Positions 17,254 through 25,174 of a DNA stretch of 64,000 nt are shown one piece after another. The notes beneath the pieces were generated by a model. The model saw nothing but the letters and a program-made list of their open reading frames with translations, had not been told where the DNA came from and ran no database searches. The stretch is from CALEAR01 sp035301485. GTDB taxonomy: Bacteria; Pseudomonadota; Gammaproteobacteria; Pseudomonadales; Alcanivoracaceae. The position numbers and the translations under genes are program-made. Numbering within the stretch: position 1 is the first letter of the stretch; each line of letters opens with the position of its first letter. The stretch spans positions 62,001 to 126,000 of the forward strand of contig DATGUF010000001.1 in the NCBI GenBank assembly GCA_035301485.1, in the 5' to 3' direction.

Positions 17254-17592
17254 ATGCGTCATTACGAAATTGTATTCTTGGTTCACCCGGACCAAAGCGA
17301 GCAAGTACCAGGCATGATCGAGCGCTACACAGCGATGATCACTGAAGCTAAAGGTGCTGTGCATCGTCTAGAAGATTGGGGTCGCCGTCAGTTGGCTTAC
17401 CCTATTAATAAAATTCACAAAGCACACTACGTGCTGATGAACATCGAGTGCGATGGTGAGACTCTAGCAGAGCTTGAGAACACCTTCCGCTTTAACGATG
17501 CGGTTATTCGTAACGCTATCTTGCGTCGCGACGAAGCGGTTACTGAAGCTTCCCCATTGGCTAAAAACGAGAAGGAAGAGGCAGCAAGCTGA
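17254..17592 (+). CDS. rpsF: 30S ribosomal protein S6
   Basis: Binds 16S rRNA with S18 on the platform of the small subunit. The ferredoxin-like fold is evident from MRHYEIVFLVHPDQSEQ at the start, the RLAYPI-type segment (GRRQLAYPINKIHKAHYVL) and FRFNDAVIRNAILR. A short, charged C-terminal tail (KNEKEEAAS) replaces the polyglutamate-modified tail of E. coli S6. 112 aa. AAGGAG lies seven bases before the ATG. First gene of the rpsF-priB-rpsR-rplI operon. Confidence 0.98.
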   Translation: MRHYEIVFLVHPDQSEQVPGMIERYTAMITEAKGAVHRLEDWGRRQLAYPINKIHKAHYVLMNIECDGETLAELENTFRFNDAVIRNAILRRDEAVTEASPLAKNEKEEAAS

Positions 17593-17912
17593 GTTACAGC
17601 GAAGTTAACAGCATTACGCTAACGGGCATCGTTACGGCCTGTGATGCGTTGAGCAACACCCCTGCAGGCATACCACGCCAACGCCTCTGGCTAGAGCACC
17701 GCTCTAGGCAAGAAGAGCTAGGCAAACCTCGGGAAGTCCACGTCCACATAGCTTTACTCTTTATCGGTGAGCAGTGGGTAGCACAAAGCCAGCAACTACA
17801 AGTAGGAGCGGCGGTGCAAGTAAGCGGCTTTTTAGCTCGCAGTGGATACAAAGGTGAAGCACAACAGCGAATGCAACTTCATGTTCAGCAACTGACTCAT
17901 CTGCAATCATAA
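17589..17912 (+). CDS. priB: Primosomal replication protein N, PriB, with probable CTG start
   Basis: PriB is an SSB-like OB-fold protein that stabilises PriA on DNA during replication restart. Motifs are SNTPAGIPRQRLWLEHRS and the C-terminal MQLHVQQLTHL. Only the residues upstream of the first conventional start (TTG 17649) encode the first OB strands (SITLTGIVTACD). The in-frame region upstream is open to 17565 and its only plausible initiator is CTG at 17589, which overlaps the rpsF TGA and has a strong AAGGAAGAGG seven to ten bases before it. That gives 107 aa, matching the family (E. coli 104). If the TTG were used, the 87-residue product would lack the first strand. Confidence 0.85.
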   Translation: MSYSEVNSITLTGIVTACDALSNTPAGIPRQRLWLEHRSRQEELGKPREVHVHIALLFIGEQWVAQSQQLQVGAAVQVSGFLARSGYKGEAQQRMQLHVQQLTHLQS

Positions 17913-17930
17913 TTTTTGAGGAGAAACACC

Positions 17931-18161
17931 ATGGCCCGTTTTTTTCGTCGCCGTAAGTTTTGCCGCTTTACCGCGGAAGGTGTAAAGCAGATCGACTATA
18001 AAGATCTGGATACCCTAAAAGCATACATTACAGAAACAGGTAAAATTGTTCCTAGCCGTATTACTGGCACTAGCGCACGCTACCAGCGTCAACTAGCTCA
18101 GGCGGTTAAACAAGCCCGTTACTTAGCACTGTTGCCATACAGCGACAGCCACGATAACTAA
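17931..18161 (+). CDS. rpsR: 30S ribosomal protein S18
   Basis: S18 pairs with S6 on the 30S platform. The protein begins MARFFRRRKFCRFT and contains IDYKDLDTLKAYITETGKI and SRITGTSARYQRQLAQAVKQARYLALLPY, all strongly conserved. 76 aa. The ATG at 17931 has a GAGGAG site eight bases upstream; an in-frame start at 17916 lacks one and is not used. Its single Cys (FCRF) is the usual reduced zinc-less form. Confidence 0.98.
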   Translation: MARFFRRRKFCRFTAEGVKQIDYKDLDTLKAYITETGKIVPSRITGTSARYQRQLAQAVKQARYLALLPYSDSHDN

Positions 18162-18183
18162 TCTCAATAAGTGAGGTAATACC

Positions 18184-18636
18184 ATGCAAGTTATTCTGCT
18201 GGAAACAATCCACAACTTAGGTGAGCTCGGTGATGTGGTAGATGTGCGTGGCGGTTACGGACGTAACTTCCTAATTCCACAACGCAAAGCGTTGCCTGCA
18301 ACCAAAGCCAACCTAGCTGAAGTTGAAGCGCGTCGTGCTGAGCTAGAGCGCATCGCTGCCGAGCAGCTCGCTGCTGACCAAGCACGCGGCGAAAAGCTCG
18401 CAGATGCTGAAATCACTATTGGTTCTAAAGCGGGTGAAGAAGGCCGTTTATTCGGTTCTATCGGTACTCGTGATATCGCTGACGCGATTACTGAGCAAGT
18501 AGGCGTTGAAGTTGAGCGCGCTGAAGTTCAGTTGCCAGAAGGTTCTATCCGTAGCATTGGTGAGTACGAGATCGATCTCATCTTGCACGCTGAAGTAAGC
18601 GTTACTGTAAAAGTAACAGTGGTAGCGGAAGCATAA
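18184..18636 (+). CDS. rplI: 50S ribosomal protein L9
   Basis: Elongated two-domain protein at the base of the L1 stalk. The N-terminal domain begins MQVILLETIHNLGELGDVVDVRGGYGRNFLIPQ, a long connecting helix follows (about residues 42-75), and the C-terminal domain contains GSKAGEEGRLFGSIGTRDIADAI. 150 aa matches the family. Last gene of the operon, followed by a terminator. Confidence 0.98.
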   Translation: MQVILLETIHNLGELGDVVDVRGGYGRNFLIPQRKALPATKANLAEVEARRAELERIAAEQLAADQARGEKLADAEITIGSKAGEEGRLFGSIGTRDIADAITEQVGVEVERAEVQLPEGSIRSIGEYEIDLILHAEVSVTVKVTVVAEA

Positions 18637-18665
18637 TTGCGTTAAGCAACGTGCACTTTCTCTAC

Positions 18666-18698
18666 AAAAGGCCCAACTCTAGAAGCTGGGCCTTTTTT
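18666..18698 (+). terminator. Intrinsic terminator after rplI
   Basis: An AAGGCCCA stem (18668-18675) pairs with TGGGCCTT (18687-18694) around an 11-base loop, followed by more Ts. It ends the ribosomal protein operon 30 bases after the rplI stop. Confidence 0.88.
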
Positions 18699-18860
18699 AT
18701 TGCGCTAAAAAAGAGCAATAGAACATTTCCATTTGCGCTACACTCTACCTACCTTAAATTTGTTTAAATGCCCTGTGCATAGCACCTTACTCAGGTACGA
18801 TAACGTTTTGTATTTGGCGTTTATTCGCAGCCTTCTGTTACCCATGAAACCTAAAGAAAT

Positions 18861-20249
18861 ATGAGTGAATTAGCCCAGTTAGATCAGCATCTCCCAGAAA
18901 ACCTACGTTTGCCACCTCATTCCATTGAAGCAGAGCAGTCGATCCTCGGCGGGCTCATGTTAAACAACGATGCGTGGGATACGGTATCTGAATTGGTGAG
19001 CGAGCCAGATTTTTATCGCCAAGATCACCGCTTGTTGTTTCGCGTGATGGCGCAGCTTGCCGATGAAGAACAGCCCCGTGATTTGGTAACGGTGTCTCAG
19101 GCGTTAGAGAATCTTGGCCAGTTGGACAATGCAGGTGGCCTTGCGTATTTATCCGAGTTGGCACGTAATACGCCGAGTGCTGCGAATATTTCAGCGTACG
19201 CCACCATTGTGCGTGAGCGTTCTATCCTACGGCAGCTCATCCAAATCTCACAAAACACCGCTGACAAGGCATTTAATCCAGAAGGTGCATCGAGTGCTGA
19301 AATATTGGATGCAGCAGAAGCTGCTATTTTTGAAATTGCAGAGCAGCAACAAAAAGGCGATGGCCCGCGAGATATTAAAAGCATTCTAGAAGCCACGGTG
19401 GATAGGCTTGATGAGTTGTATCGCAACAAAGGTAGTATCACAGGGTTATCCACGGGTTTCCAAGAGCTAGATAAAATGACCTCGGGTTTGCAGCCCGCCG
19501 ACCTTGTTATTGTGGCGGGTCGTCCCTCCATGGGTAAAACCACTTTCGCCATGAACCTTTGTGAACAAATAGCTATTCACGGCGATAAGCCGGTGCTTGT
19601 GTTTTCCATGGAGATGCCTGCTGAGAGTTTGATGATGCGTACTTTGTCCTCTCTAGGACGCATCCCCCAGCAAAACGTACGCTCGGGGCAGCTCTCAGCA
19701 GATGATTGGCCGCGCATTACTTCCACCATTCAAATATTGTCGGAAAAGAAGTTTTATATTGATGATACTGGTGGCTTAAGCCCGCTTGAAATGCGCGCCC
19801 GTGCTCGCCGTGTGGCACGTGAATGCGGTGGTGAAATTGGCGCCATAATGGTGGACTACTTGCAGCTTATGCAGGTGCCAGGCGTTGATAACCGTGTAAA
19901 CGAGATTTCTGAAATTTCTCGATCCTTGAAAGGGTTGGCACGCGAACTGAATGCGCCAGTGATTGCTTTGTCGCAGTTGAACCGCTCGCTAGAGCAACGG
20001 CCTAACAAGCGCCCTGTGATGTCTGACTTGCGTGAGTCGGGTGCTATTGAGCAGGATGCTGACTTAATTCTCTTCCTCTACCGTGATGAGGTTTACAATA
20101 AAGAAACCCAAGAAAAGGGCGTGGCAGAGGTGATTATCGGTAAGCAGCGAAATGGTCCTATTGGCACGGTGCGCCTAGCTTTCCGTGGTGAATATATGCG
20201 TTTTGATGATTTAGCCCCAGAATATTATGCCGAATATGGCGATGAGTAA
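18861..20249 (+). CDS. dnaB: Replicative DNA helicase DnaB
   Basis: Hexameric 5'-3' helicase at the replication fork. The N-terminal collar domain (about 15-125) begins with PHSIEAEQSILGGLMLN. The RecA-like motor shows Walker A GRPSMGKTT at residues 220-228 (K226), MVDYLQLM (Walker B) and the DLRESGAIEQDADLILFLYRDEVYN motif. 462 aa, no intein. The 224-base gap after rplI must hold its promoter; a weak TTGCGC/TAAATT pair (16-base spacer, 18733-18760) is the best I see. alr follows nine bases later. Confidence 0.97.
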   Translation: MSELAQLDQHLPENLRLPPHSIEAEQSILGGLMLNNDAWDTVSELVSEPDFYRQDHRLLFRVMAQLADEEQPRDLVTVSQALENLGQLDNAGGLAYLSELARNTPSAANISAYATIVRERSILRQLIQISQNTADKAFNPEGASSAEILDAAEAAIFEIAEQQQKGDGPRDIKSILEATVDRLDELYRNKGSITGLSTGFQELDKMTSGLQPADLVIVAGRPSMGKTTFAMNLCEQIAIHGDKPVLVFSMEMPAESLMMRTLSSLGRIPQQNVRSGQLSADDWPRITSTIQILSEKKFYIDDTGGLSPLEMRARARRVARECGGEIGAIMVDYLQLMQVPGVDNRVNEISEISRSLKGLARELNAPVIALSQLNRSLEQRPNKRPVMSDLRESGAIEQDADLILFLYRDEVYNKETQEKGVAEVIIGKQRNGPIGTVRLAFRGEYMRFDDLAPEYYAEYGDE

Positions 20250-20258
20250 GGATTTTGC

Positions 20259-21338
20259 ATGCGTGGTACCCAATTAGAAATACGCCCAGCAGCATTGCGC
20301 CATAATGCTGCGTTGGCGCGTAAACTAGCGGGAGAGACACCGGTTTATGCCATGGTGAAGGCCAATGCCTATGGCCATGGTTTAGCGCTAGCTGTAGAAG
20401 CGATGGCACCAGAGGTGGATGGCTTCGGGGTGGCGCTGATCGATGAGGCGCAAGAACTTCTCGCCATTAAGCCTGATGCCAACATATTGCTGCTAGAAGG
20501 ATGTTTTGATCAGCAGGAATGGCTGTTAGCTAACGAGTTGGGTTTGGCCGTTGTGTTGCGTTCACAAGAACAGCTTGAGCAATTATTCGAGCTGCAACTA
20601 ACTAAACCTATGCCCTTGTGGCTTAAAGTTGATACAGGCATGCATCGCCTTGGCTTGCGCCTAGAGCAAGTGGAGACGGTGTTACAGAGGTTGAAGCAGT
20701 ATCCTCATATTCGGCTGCAAGGGCTAATGAGCCATTTGGCTTGTGCTGATGAAGATGAGCATCCACTCACCATGCAGCAAATCAACACTATTAAACAACT
20801 TGCAGAAAAAACTAAGCTTCCATTTTCCATCGCTAACTCTGCAGCGCTATTTCGCCATAAAGCAGCGCACGGCGCCTTAGTGCGGCCGGGCATTATGTTG
20901 TATGGCGCCACTCCTTTAATGAACAGCACTACTCATGAGCTCGGTATTGCCGTTACACAACAGCTCACAGCCCCAGTTATTGCACTAACGAAGGTGCCCA
21001 AAGGAGAGACGGTGGGTTATGGCGCCAGTTGGCTTGCAAAGCGCGACACCACCGTGGCCGTGGTGGCATTGGGCTATGGTGACGGCTACCCACGCCGTGC
21101 CCCTGCCGGCACGCCCGTGGCCATAAATGGGCAGCGTACAGCTTTGGCTGGGCGAGTCTCAATGGATATGCTCACCGTGGATGTTACCGACATGCCCTGG
21201 GTTAAAGTGGGCGATACAGTGGAATTTTGGGGCGATACGGTGAGCGCAACGGAAGTGGCCGAGGCCTGTGGCACCATAAGCTACGAGCTCTTTTGCCAAG
21301 TGGCGGCGCGGCCAAAAAGAATTATCAAGGACCTGTAA
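20259..21338 (+). CDS. alr: Alanine racemase (PLP-dependent)
   Basis: Makes D-alanine for peptidoglycan. The PLP-binding lysine is K34 in VKANAYGHG, and the opposing catalytic tyrosine is Y254 in VGYGASW. The C-terminal beta domain contains GYGDGYPRRAPAGTPV and RVSMDMLTVDVT. 359 aa is normal. It follows dnaB as in many gammaproteobacteria and its TAA directly touches the radA ATG (zero-base gap). Confidence 0.97.
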   Translation: MRGTQLEIRPAALRHNAALARKLAGETPVYAMVKANAYGHGLALAVEAMAPEVDGFGVALIDEAQELLAIKPDANILLLEGCFDQQEWLLANELGLAVVLRSQEQLEQLFELQLTKPMPLWLKVDTGMHRLGLRLEQVETVLQRLKQYPHIRLQGLMSHLACADEDEHPLTMQQINTIKQLAEKTKLPFSIANSAALFRHKAAHGALVRPGIMLYGATPLMNSTTHELGIAVTQQLTAPVIALTKVPKGETVGYGASWLAKRDTTVAVVALGYGDGYPRRAPAGTPVAINGQRTALAGRVSMDMLTVDVTDMPWVKVGDTVEFWGDTVSATEVAEACGTISYELFCQVAARPKRIIKDL

Positions 21339-22700
21339 ATGGCGAAGAAAAAAGTGGCTTTTGTGTGCACGGATTGCGGTGCGGATCATCCTAAGTGGCA
21401 AGGGCAATGTTCTGCGTGTGGCAGCTGGAATACCTTAACAGAGTTTGTCACAGACCCAGGTGGCGCTGCACGTAGCAGCACTCGTACTGGGTTTGCAGGA
21501 GCACTCGCTGAGGTGCAGCAGCTTGATGAAATAGTGCTTGAGGACGCACCGCGCATAACCACCGGTATTGGTGAATTAGATCGTGTTTTAGGTGGTGGTT
21601 TGGTGCCCGGTTCTGCGGTGCTCATGGGCGGGCACCCCGGTGCGGGAAAGTCTACCCTGCTCCTACAAGCCATGTGTCAACTGGCGCAACATTATCCTTG
21701 CCTCTACATAACGGGCGAAGAATCCCTCACACAAGTGGCTATGCGTGCCGATCGGCTAGGGCTACCGAAGGATCGCTTGCGCCTTGCTGCAGAAACCGAC
21801 GTGGAGCAAGTGCTCGCGTTGGCGCGCAGAGAGGAGCCCAAAATAATGGTGATCGACTCCATCCAGGTGATGTATCTCGCCGCCCTTACTTCAGCGCCAG
21901 GATCAGTAGCACAAGTGCGAGAATCTGCGGCAGCGTTAACTCGCTTTGCTAAGCAAACTGGCACAGTGTTATTGCTCGTGGGGCATGTAACGAAGGATGG
22001 CACCCTTGCAGGGCCAAAAGTATTAGAGCATATGATTGACTGCTCCCTCATGTTAGAGGGCACAGCGGATTCACGTTTTCGCACCTTGCGCGGCTTAAAA
22101 AACCGCTTTGGTGCAGTGAACGAGCTAGGTGTGTTTGCCATGTTACAAGAGGGCTTGCGCGAGGTGAAAAATCCATCAGCTATCTTCTTGAACCGTGGCG
22201 AAGAAATAGCCTCGGGTACACTTGTAACGGTGGTATGGGAGGGCACGCGCTCTTTGTTAGTGGAGTTGCAAGCCCTTGTGGATACTAGCCATTTTGGTAA
22301 TCCTAGGCGCGTTAGCGTAGGGTTGGAGCACAATCGTTTAGCCATGCTACTCGCAGTTTTGCATCGTCATGGTGGCGTGCAGGTGGGCGATCAAGACGTA
22401 TTTGCTAACGTAGTAGGCGGGGTGAAAGTGATGGAAACAGGGGCAGATTTAGCCTTGTTGCTTGCTATCGTTTCTAGTTTCCGTAATCGTGTGCTTGACC
22501 GCCACTTAGTAGTGTTTGGCGAGGTGGGTTTAACGGGTGAAATTAGGCCCGTGCCACAAGGACAAGAGCGCATTGCTGAGGCCGCTAAGCATGGCTTCAA
22601 AAAAGCCATTGTGCCCATGGGCAATAAACCACGGCAAACTATTAAGGATATTGAAGTGGTGCCTGTCACCACACTTGCCCAAGCTTTAGAGCATTTATAA
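21339..22700 (+). CDS. radA: DNA repair protein RadA
   Basis: Branch-migration helicase that helps recombination and processing of stalled forks. Order: a C4 zinc finger (C10, C13, C24, C27), a RecA-type ATPase with Walker A GGHPGAGKST (K104), the RadA-specific KNRFG motif at 254-258, and a C-terminal Lon-protease-like domain with LTGEIRPVPQGQERIAEA. 453 aa. Start ATG 21339 directly follows the alr stop. Confidence 0.97.
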   Translation: MAKKKVAFVCTDCGADHPKWQGQCSACGSWNTLTEFVTDPGGAARSSTRTGFAGALAEVQQLDEIVLEDAPRITTGIGELDRVLGGGLVPGSAVLMGGHPGAGKSTLLLQAMCQLAQHYPCLYITGEESLTQVAMRADRLGLPKDRLRLAAETDVEQVLALARREEPKIMVIDSIQVMYLAALTSAPGSVAQVRESAAALTRFAKQTGTVLLLVGHVTKDGTLAGPKVLEHMIDCSLMLEGTADSRFRTLRGLKNRFGAVNELGVFAMLQEGLREVKNPSAIFLNRGEEIASGTLVTVVWEGTRSLLVELQALVDTSHFGNPRRVSVGLEHNRLAMLLAVLHRHGGVQVGDQDVFANVVGGVKVMETGADLALLLAIVSSFRNRVLDRHLVVFGEVGLTGEIRPVPQGQERIAEAAKHGFKKAIVPMGNKPRQTIKDIEVVPVTTLAQALEHL

Positions 22701-22723
22701 CTATAAAATGGACGCCTTCAAAC

Positions 22724-23389
22724 ATGGATGTATTACGTTTTGCAGCATTAAAAGAACAGCATAGGGCGGAACGTGAGCGCTACCCACATAATTTAACCTT
22801 GCGTGTGCACCGTGCGCTCAGTTGGTTGCAAAAAGCAGAGCAAGAAGAAGACTGTTTAGACAGTTGCTTTATTTTTTTGTGGATTGCTTTTAATGCGGCT
22901 TATGCAACTGAAATATCAGACCGGCAGGTGGGCGAGCAAGAAGCATTTAACCAATTCATCAGTAAACTTTGCCAGTTAGATAACCGAGCAGATCAGCAAT
23001 TAGCTAACTTTATTTGGCATACCTACCCAGGCCCCATTCGCGTGCTACTCGGTAACGAATACGCCTTCCGAGATTTCTGGCTTTATCAAGCAGGTTTGCT
23101 AGAGGAAGAGCAGTGGAAAGAGAATTTCAAGAAGGCCAGTGCGCGAGCGCTGCGGGCTTTATCTAACAAAGAAACGGATGTGGTGCTAGGGATCGTTTTT
23201 AGCCGGCTTTATGTGCTACGGAACCAACTGATTCATGGTGGCGCCACTTTTCAGAGCCAAGTTAACCGAGGGCAGCTGAAAGATGGCGTTACCATTTTGC
23301 AGCATGTGGTGCCACGCATCATTAAGTTAATGATGGATAATCCGCAAGAGCTCTGGGGGGATGCGGCCTACCCTGTGGTGAATGCCTGA
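22724..23389 (+). CDS. HEPN-like hypothetical protein, 221 aa
   Basis: An all-helical soluble protein. It carries R156-N-x3-H161 (RNQLIHGG) near the C-terminal end of a helix, the RX4-6H signature of HEPN domains, many of which are RNases; the FLWIAFNAAYA helix near residue 51 also resembles Apea-like HEPN proteins. It lies 23 bases after radA and could be transcribed with it. No minimal nucleotidyltransferase (MNT) partner or other toxin-antitoxin partner is next to it, so a solo housekeeping or defence role is open. The HEPN call rests on the motif and helical pattern; RNase activity is inference. Confidence 0.6.
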   Translation: MDVLRFAALKEQHRAERERYPHNLTLRVHRALSWLQKAEQEEDCLDSCFIFLWIAFNAAYATEISDRQVGEQEAFNQFISKLCQLDNRADQQLANFIWHTYPGPIRVLLGNEYAFRDFWLYQAGLLEEEQWKENFKKASARALRALSNKETDVVLGIVFSRLYVLRNQLIHGGATFQSQVNRGQLKDGVTILQHVVPRIIKLMMDNPQELWGDAAYPVVNA

Positions 23390-23390
23390 A

Positions 23391-23421
23391 CCAAGGGCTC
23401 CTTGCAAGAAGTAGCCCTTGG
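23391..23421. terminator. Hairpin between convergent genes
   Basis: A perfect 9-bp stem (23391-23399 with 23413-23421) with a 13-base loop lies between the convergent HEPN-like gene and the universal stress gene. There is no clear T tract on either strand, so it may act as a weak, bidirectional stop. Confidence 0.5.
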
Positions 23422-23433
23422 CGGGTGGCTGTT

Positions 23434-24252
23434 TTAGCGCAAGAGTAACATCGGCAACTGCGTGGCTTGCAGCATTTGAATAGTGGTGCTGCCCACGATG
23501 AAGTTGCGAATGCGCGAATGGCCATAAGCTCCCATTACAAACAAATCAATATTGTGTTTTTTCTGGTAACTCAAGAGCAATGCTTCCACTTCGCCTTGCT
23601 GAATGTTGGCATGCACAGTGAAACCGGCTTGGCGCAATGTTTCGCACACTTGGTTTAACAGGGCAGCGTTGTCTCCGCTTGATTGGCCCACCATCATTAA
23701 ATGCAGTTCACAACCCTTTAAAAGGTTGCTATTAGCAACAAACTGGATAATTTTCTTCGCCGTGGGGCTGTTGTCGTAAGCGATGAGCACTTTGCGTGGT
23801 TTAGTAAAGTTTGGCGCAGCCACCAAAACAGGGTTGTTGACGCTGCGCACCACGTTCTCGAGTTGGCCGCCGATAAACAACCCCGGTTTGCTATCACTGC
23901 CTTTTTTGCCAATAACAATGAGTGGCGAGCCTGCAGCTTGCATATTGACGCATTCAGGGAGGCGCCCATGACGCTGAATAGTGGTGGCCTCCACGTCTTC
24001 GGCTTGCGCAGAGCGCAGGGCTTCACTGAGCAGCGTCTCACCTTGCTGCCAGCCAATTTCAGCACGTTTAATATCTAGTGCAATTAATTCACTGTCGGCA
24101 GCTGTGGCATCTGGTGCTTGCGGGTAAGTTTTTTTATCAAGCACATGTAAAAATTGAAGAGGGTTGTCTAGCTGTTTACTGGCCCAAATCGCGTAGTCCA
24201 CTACGCCAGTACGGGCTTGGGAGTCATCAATGCAAGCAATAATTGCAGTCAT
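23434..24252 (-). CDS. Universal stress protein with two tandem Usp domains
   Basis: A 272-residue cytoplasmic protein made of two Usp folds (about 1-140 and 145-272), like UspE. The C-terminal copy keeps the ATP-binding GAYGHSRIRNFIVGSTT (G-2x-G-9x-G-[ST]) motif, so it should bind ATP. The N-terminal copy begins MTAIIACIDDS but its loop (GKKGSDSKPGLFIGGQL) is altered, so one lobe may be structural. It is transcribed alone, divergent from the cytochrome pair. Function beyond stress survival cannot be read from sequence. Confidence 0.88.
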   Translation of the reverse strand: MTAIIACIDDSQARTGVVDYAIWASKQLDNPLQFLHVLDKKTYPQAPDATAADSELIALDIKRAEIGWQQGETLLSEALRSAQAEDVEATTIQRHGRLPECVNMQAAGSPLIVIGKKGSDSKPGLFIGGQLENVVRSVNNPVLVAAPNFTKPRKVLIAYDNSPTAKKIIQFVANSNLLKGCELHLMMVGQSSGDNAALLNQVCETLRQAGFTVHANIQQGEVEALLLSYQKKHNIDLFVMGAYGHSRIRNFIVGSTTIQMLQATQLPMLLLR

Positions 24253-24373
24253 AAGCGCTACCTTACATCCTAGTAATAGTGAAATTATTACAGCCTACTA
24301 TAAATACGAAGGTGGATATTGGGAAGTTCGCAATGGATTTAATTGGCAACAAATTAATAATAAAGAGATTTTT

Positions 24374-24401
24374 TTGACCTAGGTCGCTGCAATAATATAA
24401 C
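24374..24401 (+). promoter_or_regulatory. Candidate promoter of the cytochrome pair with a palindrome on the -35 box
   Basis: TTGACC (24374-24379), a 16-base spacer and TATAAC (24396-24401) lie about 130 bases before the cytochrome c4-like gene. The -35 box merges into the perfect 10-base palindrome GACCTAGGTC (24376-24385), a possible operator. The rest of the 275-base divergent region is AT-rich and must also hold the usp promoter on the other strand, which I could not place. Confidence 0.45.
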
Positions 24402-24527
24402 AATGAGTTACGATGTAGCTATAGTGTGAAAGTGGCACAGTGGTGAGTATAAAAGCGTGAAGCTTTGCCTCGTTTTCATTTTTTTAGTGTGTGCCCAAAA
24501 AGAGAATACTTAATAAGTGGGAGTGAG

Positions 24528-25163
24528 ATGATGTCTATTCGAAAACATGCCAGGTGGGGGCTAGCACTTGGTGCTTTGCTGCTCGTTAACCCTTTAGCAG
24601 CCACTGCAGAAGCTGATCCTGAAAAGGGCAAAGCAGCAGCCGTTACTTGCTTGGCCTGCCACGGCCCTGATGGAGTAGGTAATGCTGCGGCCGGGTATCC
24701 TCGTCTGGATATTCTTACAGCTGGCTACTTAACGAAACAGATCAAAGATTTTAAAACTGGCGCTAATGATAGTGCAATTATGAAACCGCTTGCAGCCATG
24801 ATTGCAGATGAAGATATTCAGCACATTGCCGCTTATTACGCTAGCCAAGACGCTGAGGTGAAAGCTGATGCCTCTGATGAAGCTTTGATGAAGCGTGGCG
24901 AGCAATTGGCGTTACGAGGCGATTGGGATAATTATATTCCTGCTTGCAAAAGCTGCCATGGGCATGAAAACAAAGGAGTGGGCGATACTTTCCCCGCTTT
25001 GGCAGGGCAGCACGCTAGCTATATCACAACGCAAATTAAAGCTTGGAAAACAGGCGCGCGTCGTAATGATCCACAAAATCTCATGTTGGCCATTGCAGAG
25101 CGTCTAACAGACGAAGATGTGGAAGCCGTAGCAGCTTACCTTGCTGCACAAGACGCTAAGTAA
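24528..25163 (+). CDS. Diheme cytochrome c4-type protein, probable TsdB
   Basis: A secreted diheme electron carrier. The Sec signal peptide is about residues 1-25 (hydrophobic core LALGALLLV, cleavage near ATAEA). Two class I cytochrome c domains follow, with CLACH at 41-45 and CKSCH at 140-144, each with a distal Met (MKPLAAM and NLMLAIA regions). The start is ATG 24528 or 24531, after GGGAG; an upstream in-frame start would spoil the signal peptide. It is 11 bases from the TsdA-like gene, and TsdB, the electron acceptor of TsdA, is a diheme c4-like protein, so I assign it as the likely partner; a general cytochrome c4 is the alternative. Confidence 0.8.
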   Translation: MMSIRKHARWGLALGALLLVNPLAATAEADPEKGKAAAVTCLACHGPDGVGNAAAGYPRLDILTAGYLTKQIKDFKTGANDSAIMKPLAAMIADEDIQHIAAYYASQDAEVKADASDEALMKRGEQLALRGDWDNYIPACKSCHGHENKGVGDTFPALAGQHASYITTQIKAWKTGARRNDPQNLMLAIAERLTDEDVEAVAAYLAAQDAK

Positions 25164-25174
25164 GGGAGGAAACA

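Noticed and set aside
19097..19552. 151-codon antisense ORF inside dnaB
   Set aside because: Shadow of the conserved dnaB frame with skewed Ser/Ala/Arg composition and no motif.
21704..22345. 213-codon antisense ORF inside radA
   Set aside because: It is fully opposite a strongly conserved gene, has no ribosome-binding site, and its protein is Ser/Arg/Thr-rich with no domain, as expected of a shadow frame.
24300..24356. AT-rich inverted repeat TTAATT/AATTAA upstream of usp
   Set aside because: Short and AT-only, in an AT-rich intergenic region; not distinguishable from chance.
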